Position numbers and translations under genes: made by a program. This document shows, in pieces, positions 60,862-64,000 of a DNA stretch of 64,000 nt. Every line of letters begins with the position of its first letter. Within the stretch, counting starts at the first letter, position 1. The stretch is from an uncultured Dermabacter sp. (GTDB taxonomy: Bacteria; Actinomycetota; Actinomycetes; Actinomycetales; Dermabacteraceae), in assembly GCA_947252755.1 (NCBI GenBank), contig CAMXWV010000002.1:186001-250000 (forward strand). Reading direction: 5' to 3'. The notes beneath the pieces are model-generated. The model worked only from the letters and a program-made list of their open reading frames with translations, had not been told where the DNA came from and searched no databases.

Positions 60862-62816
60862 CAGTGGAGCTGCTCGAACTTCCGGGCCCACGCGGATGCG
60901 ATGGGGTTCGCGTCGGCCAGCATGATGGCGAAGCGGTCGTTGGCGATCTCCACCACTTCCGCAAGCGCGGCTAGGCGTTCCTGCTCCACGGAGTTCTCCA
61001 GCCGACGCACACCGCTGGTGATGATCTGCGTGCGCGAATCCATGCGGCCCAGGCACGCCACGAACGGCATGTCGAATTTTTCGCGGTAGCGGACGGCGAG
61101 CTCTTCGATCTGCTCCTGTTCGGCGTCGTCCATCTGGTCAAGCGCAAGGGAGCCAGCCACCTGGGCGATCTCTTCGGCGCGGGTTTCGTCTGCGAGCAGC
61201 AGTTCAGCCATGTCCGGGTAGTCGCGGATCAGGGCGAGCTGGTCCGCGTCGGACGCAACCAGCACGGCTTCCTGGATCGCTTCACGCAGCTCCTGAACGG
61301 TGGCGAAGGGGGCGCGGTCGAATGCCCGCTCCAGCGGCCACTGCTGATTGTTGAACAGCGGGGCGAGCGCGCTGACGAACGTGGCGCGGTCCATGCGGTT
61401 GACTTCGTCGAGGGTGAAGCGGGAGCCGTCAGCGCCCACGGCCACGTCCGGGCCGGAGGGGCGGCCCAGGTGGTTGAACACGAGGTTGAGCAGGATTGCG
61501 GCGATGGATCCCACGGTGACGCCGGAGGCGAACAGCACCTGCATGCTGGCCGGCACCAGCTGCGCAATATCCGGTTTGAAGGTGATGAGCATGGCAAGGC
61601 CGAGCGAGATCGTGACGATCACGGCGTTGCGGTTATCCCGCAGGTCCGTGGCGGCGAGGGTTTGGATGCCCACCAGCGCCACGTTGGCAAACAGCGCGAG
61701 GGAGGCTGCGCCCAGCACCGGACCCGGGATGGATGCCACCACCGCGCCGGCCTTTGGGATGATGCCCAGGATGATCATGATGACGCCGGCGCCGGCCACC
61801 ACCCACCGCGAGCGCACTCCGGTGAGGCGCACCAGGCCCACGTTCTGCGCGAAGCAGGTGTACGGAAAGGAGTTGAGGACGCCGCCGATGGTGGTGGACA
61901 GGCCGTCTGCCCGCAGCGCCGCGGAGATGTGGTTGCGGGTGATCCGTTTGCCCACGATCTCCCCGGCCGCGAACACATCCCCGGTGGTCTCCACCATCGT
62001 GATCATCATGACCACGATCATGGAGATCACGCCGGTCAGCGTGAACGCCGGCAGGCCGAAGTAGAACGGGGTGGTGACGCCCACCCAGTGCGCGCTGCCC
62101 ACCTCTGCGAACGACGCCTCCCCCAGTGTGATCGCGGTGGCGGTGCCGATGACCAGGCCGATCAGAATCGCCACCGTGCCCAGGAAGCCGCGGAAGAACC
62201 GCTGCACCAGGATGATGACGGTGAGGGTGAGTGCCGCGTAGAGGACGTCTTTCGCGGCGGGAACACCATCCGCCCATGAGGTGATGTCATTAGCGGACAC
62301 GGCGATCAGGGTGATGCCCATGCAGGTGAGCACGGTGCCGATCACCACGGGCGGGAAGAAGCGGATGAACCGCGCGAAGTACGGGGCGGCGAAGAAGGTA
62401 AACAGGCCGGCGATGATCACCGATCCGTACACGTAGGGCAGTGCTTCCACACCGCCGTCGCCGCCGGTGGTGGCCAGACCGATCGCGATGATCGGGGAGA
62501 TTGCGGTGGTGGTGACACCTTGGATGATCGGCAGACGCACGCCGATCTTCCAGAACCCCACTGACTGGATGAGGGTGGCGATGCCGCAGGTGAACAGGTC
62601 CGCGTTGATCAGGTGGATCGTCTGCTCTGGGGTGAGGTTCAGGCCGGCGGAGATGAGCAGCGGCACCACCACGGCGCCCGCGTAGAACGCCATCACGTGC
62701 TGGAGGGACAGGGTGGTGAGCCGCGGCAGCGGCGGCACCTGGTCCACGGGGTGGACGCGTCGGGCGGGAGTGGTTTCGGCTGCTGCGGGGGTAGGGGATG
62801 TGCGGGCGCTGGGCAT
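60861..62816 (-). CDS. Xanthine/uric-acid permease fused to an OHCU decarboxylase-like domain
   Basis: 651 residues. Residues 30-445 are a nucleobase:cation symporter-2 (NAT) permease with about 12-14 helices (QHVMAFYAGAVVVPLL, SVGFWKIGVRLPIIQG, GGVLNSFPYTCFAQNVGLV, as in uric acid and xanthine carriers). Residues about 470-651 match 2-oxo-4-hydroxy-4-carboxy-5-ureidoimidazoline decarboxylase, a uric-acid breakdown enzyme (MPFVACLGRMDSRTQIITSG). But the catalytic His of the HPD motif is Tyr533, and the catalytic Glu appears to be Ala551. The enzyme domain is probably inactive or regulatory. A -10 box (TAGAAT) is 7 bases before the ATG. Confidence 0.85.
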   Translation of the reverse strand: MPSARTSPTPAAAETTPARRVHPVDQVPPLPRLTTLSLQHVMAFYAGAVVVPLLISAGLNLTPEQTIHLINADLFTCGIATLIQSVGFWKIGVRLPIIQGVTTTAISPIIAIGLATTGGDGGVEALPYVYGSVIIAGLFTFFAAPYFARFIRFFPPVVIGTVLTCMGITLIAVSANDITSWADGVPAAKDVLYAALTLTVIILVQRFFRGFLGTVAILIGLVIGTATAITLGEASFAEVGSAHWVGVTTPFYFGLPAFTLTGVISMIVVMMITMVETTGDVFAAGEIVGKRITRNHISAALRADGLSTTIGGVLNSFPYTCFAQNVGLVRLTGVRSRWVVAGAGVIMIILGIIPKAGAVVASIPGPVLGAASLALFANVALVGIQTLAATDLRDNRNAVIVTISLGLAMLITFKPDIAQLVPASMQVLFASGVTVGSIAAILLNLVFNHLGRPSGPDVAVGADGSRFTLDEVNRMDRATFVSALAPLFNNQQWPLERAFDRAPFATVQELREAIQEAVLVASDADQLALIRDYPDMAELLLADETRAEEIAQVAGSLALDQMDDAEQEQIEELAVRYREKFDMPFVACLGRMDSRTQIITSGVRRLENSVEQERLAALAEVVEIANDRFAIMLADANPIASAWARKFEQLH

Positions 62817-62823
62817 GGGATTG

Positions 62824-62829
62824 ATTCTA
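62824..62829 (-). promoter_or_regulatory. -10 box of a probable leaderless promoter (purine permease)
   Basis: TAGAAT on the minus strand, 7 bases before the ATG at 62816. No ribosome binding site in between. Confidence 0.5.
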
Positions 62830-62954
62830 CGGGCCGGGTGCGGGTGAGGCGGGCCGCCGTTCCGATCGGCAGGACGAGCGGGTTCACGCTGGCGAGGGCG
62901 GGGCCGGTGCGGACTGGCAGCGGTGAGGCGGGCCCGCGCCGCTGGGTGCGGCGG

Positions 62955-62991
62955 TTGACATCCTCCCAGAAATTAGTTGTAGGTTCAACTA
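62955..62991 (+). promoter_or_regulatory. Promoter with MarR-like operator
   Basis: A perfect TTGACA at 62955-62960 followed by the palindrome TAGTTG - TAGGTT - CAACTA (62974-62991). The operator would lie over the -10 region, though the -10 itself is unclear (TAGGTT at 19 bases is the nearest). AGTTG/CAACT palindromes of this size are typical of MarR-family sites. It faces the LLM oxidoreductase at 63253. Confidence 0.5.
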
Positions 62992-63073
62992 TATCTACCG
63001 GTTCGTCGGTGGTGGCATGGCTGCAGGGCTGGCGTAACAGCAGTGCTCGCGTACCTGCAGTCCCGGCGTGACT

Positions 63074-63180
63074 GCTGGCGGCATGGCTGCCGTGCTGGCG
63101 TGACTGCCGATGGCATGACTGCCGTGCTGGCGTGACTGCGGGCGGCATGGCTGCTGTGCTCGCGTGACTGCTGGCGGCAG
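63074..63180. repeat. 32-bp imperfect tandem repeats before the LLM oxidoreductase gene
   Basis: Units start at 63074, 63106 and 63138, with a partial fourth at 63170. More diverged copies extend left to about 63010. Each contains GGCATGGCTGC and GCGTGACT. The unit length is not a multiple of 3, so this is not coding. Confidence 0.85.
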
Positions 63181-63252
63181 ACCGCGTCGGCCCGCCTTCG
63201 CACTCAGCCGCATCCGCCACGATGGACCCATTGAGCCCCTGAAGGAGACTCC

Positions 63253-64000
63253 ATGCAGTTCGGCATCTTCACCATCGCTGACATCACTCCGGACCCCACC
63301 ACCGGCAAAGTTCCCACCGAGAAGCAGCGCCTGGACCAGATGGTCCGCATGGGCGTGCTCGCGGACGAGGTGGGCCTGGATGTGTTCGCGGTTGGTGAGC
63401 ACCACAATCCGCCGTTCGTCACCTCCTCCCCCACCACCACGCTCGCCTACGTGGGCGCGCAAACAAACACCATCATCCTGTCCACCTCCACCACGCTGAT
63501 CACCACAAATGACCCGGTGAAGATCGCTGAAGACTACGCGATGCTGCAGCACTTGACCAACGGTCGGGTGGACCTGGTGCTGGGCCGCGGCAACACCGGC
63601 CCCGTGTACCCGTGGTTCGGGCAGGACATCCGCAAGGGCCTTGAGCTCGCGGTCGAAAACTATGCCCTGCTGCACCGCCTCTGGCGAGAAGACGTGGTGG
63701 ACTGGCAGGGCCGGTTCCGCACCGCGCTGCAGCAGTTCACCTCCACCCCGCGCCCCCTGGACGGCGTTCCGCCATTCGTGTGGCACGGCTCGATCCGCTC
63801 CCCGCAGATCGCTGAGCAGGCCGCGTACTACGGCGACGGCTTCCTGCACAACAGCATCTTCTGGCCGCTCCAGCACACCGCGCAGATGGTGAACCTGTAC
63901 CGCGAACGCTACGAGCATTACGGCCACGGCAAGGCTCACCAGGCGATCGTGGGACTGGGCGGCCAGGCGTTCATGCGCAAGAACAGCCAGGACGCCTGGA
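63253..64000 (+). CDS. LLM-class flavin-dependent oxidoreductase (3' end cut by window edge)
   Basis: ATG at 63253 with AAGGAG 5-6 bases upstream. The 249 visible residues read MQFGIFTIADITPDPTTG, DEVGLDVFAVGEHHNPPF, LVLGRGNTGPVYPWFG and IRSPQIAEQAAYYGDGF, the F420/FMN-type TIM barrel of luciferase-like monooxygenases, close to the CE1758 subgroup. Substrate unknown. The MarR-like operator upstream suggests induction by an aromatic or oxidant signal. Confidence 0.9.
   Translation, partial: MQFGIFTIADITPDPTTGKVPTEKQRLDQMVRMGVLADEVGLDVFAVGEHHNPPFVTSSPTTTLAYVGAQTNTIILSTSTTLITTNDPVKIAEDYAMLQHLTNGRVDLVLGRGNTGPVYPWFGQDIRKGLELAVENYALLHRLWREDVVDWQGRFRTALQQFTSTPRPLDGVPPFVWHGSIRSPQIAEQAAYYGDGFLHNSIFWPLQHTAQMVNLYRERYEHYGHGKAHQAIVGLGGQAFMRKNSQDAW

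Noticed and set aside
62693..63220. Minus-strand open frames across the 32-bp repeats with Ala/Ser/His repeats
   Set aside because: The unit length is not a multiple of 3, so no constant peptide repeat results, and no start site is supported.

Overview
The window is 64 kb of GC-rich DNA from the chromosome of an actinobacterium. The evidence is the high G+C content, several start codons sitting 6-7 bases after a TANNNT -10 box (leaderless style), and actinobacterial families and gene order: DUF6318, DUF4126, DUF456, a MetS-like subunit, an RmlC-RmlD fusion, and the dnaX-recR-lysC-asd order. A member of the Micrococcales is plausible, but the sequence alone does not fix the genus. I see no insertion sequence, prophage or CRISPR array. 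It reads as core chromosome, mostly of transport, envelope and housekeeping genes.

Layout. 1-6 kb: a cut-off DUF4126 membrane protein, a DUF47-PiT phosphate transport pair, a small membrane protein and phosphoglucomutase. 6-14 kb: a Pro/Ser/Thr-rich surface protein, a low-molecular-weight tyrosine phosphatase, a four-gene lipoprotein / adaptor-like lipoprotein / ABC ATPase / FtsX-type permease operon, and two acetyltransferases flanking an App1-like phosphatase. 14-22 kb, all minus: a polar amino-acid ABC importer whose ATPase and permease are separated from the binding protein by two LuxR-type regulators, then a heterodimeric ABC exporter. 22-27 kb: a transglycosylase lipoprotein, a DUF6318 lipoprotein-like protein, an alanine/sodium symporter, a methyltransferase and a DUF456 protein. 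27-38 kb: SbcCD, a VanZ-like protein, a sortase-anchored 5'-nucleotidase, NDH-2 and a degenerate Fic-like protein.

38-51 kb is a long minus-strand block. It runs dnaX, recR, a multi-pass membrane protein, the aspartokinase catalytic unit, a separate ACT-domain unit, asd, a TetR regulator, and the dTDP-rhamnose genes rmlA, rmlB and rmlCD. Phosphoglucomutase at 4.4 kb supplies the glucose-1-phosphate for that sugar pathway. 51-64 kb: an acyltransferase-like membrane protein, the SRP RNA gene, an NSS transporter with a 37-residue MetS-like subunit, tRNA-Ser(GGA), a 4-TM holin-like protein, a Na+/H+ antiporter, an SRPBCC protein, an MFS exporter, a xanthine permease fused to an OHCU-decarboxylase-like domain, and the start of an LLM flavin oxidoreductase.

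Most notable: an aspartokinase split into two in-frame genes, each with its own ribosome binding site; a 74-bp interspersed palindromic element in three copies next to gene ends; a Fic-fold protein lacking the AMPylation motif; a permease-tethered decarboxylase domain lacking its catalytic His and Glu; related palindromes at the two promoters of the split amino-acid importer; and a set of leaderless promoters.
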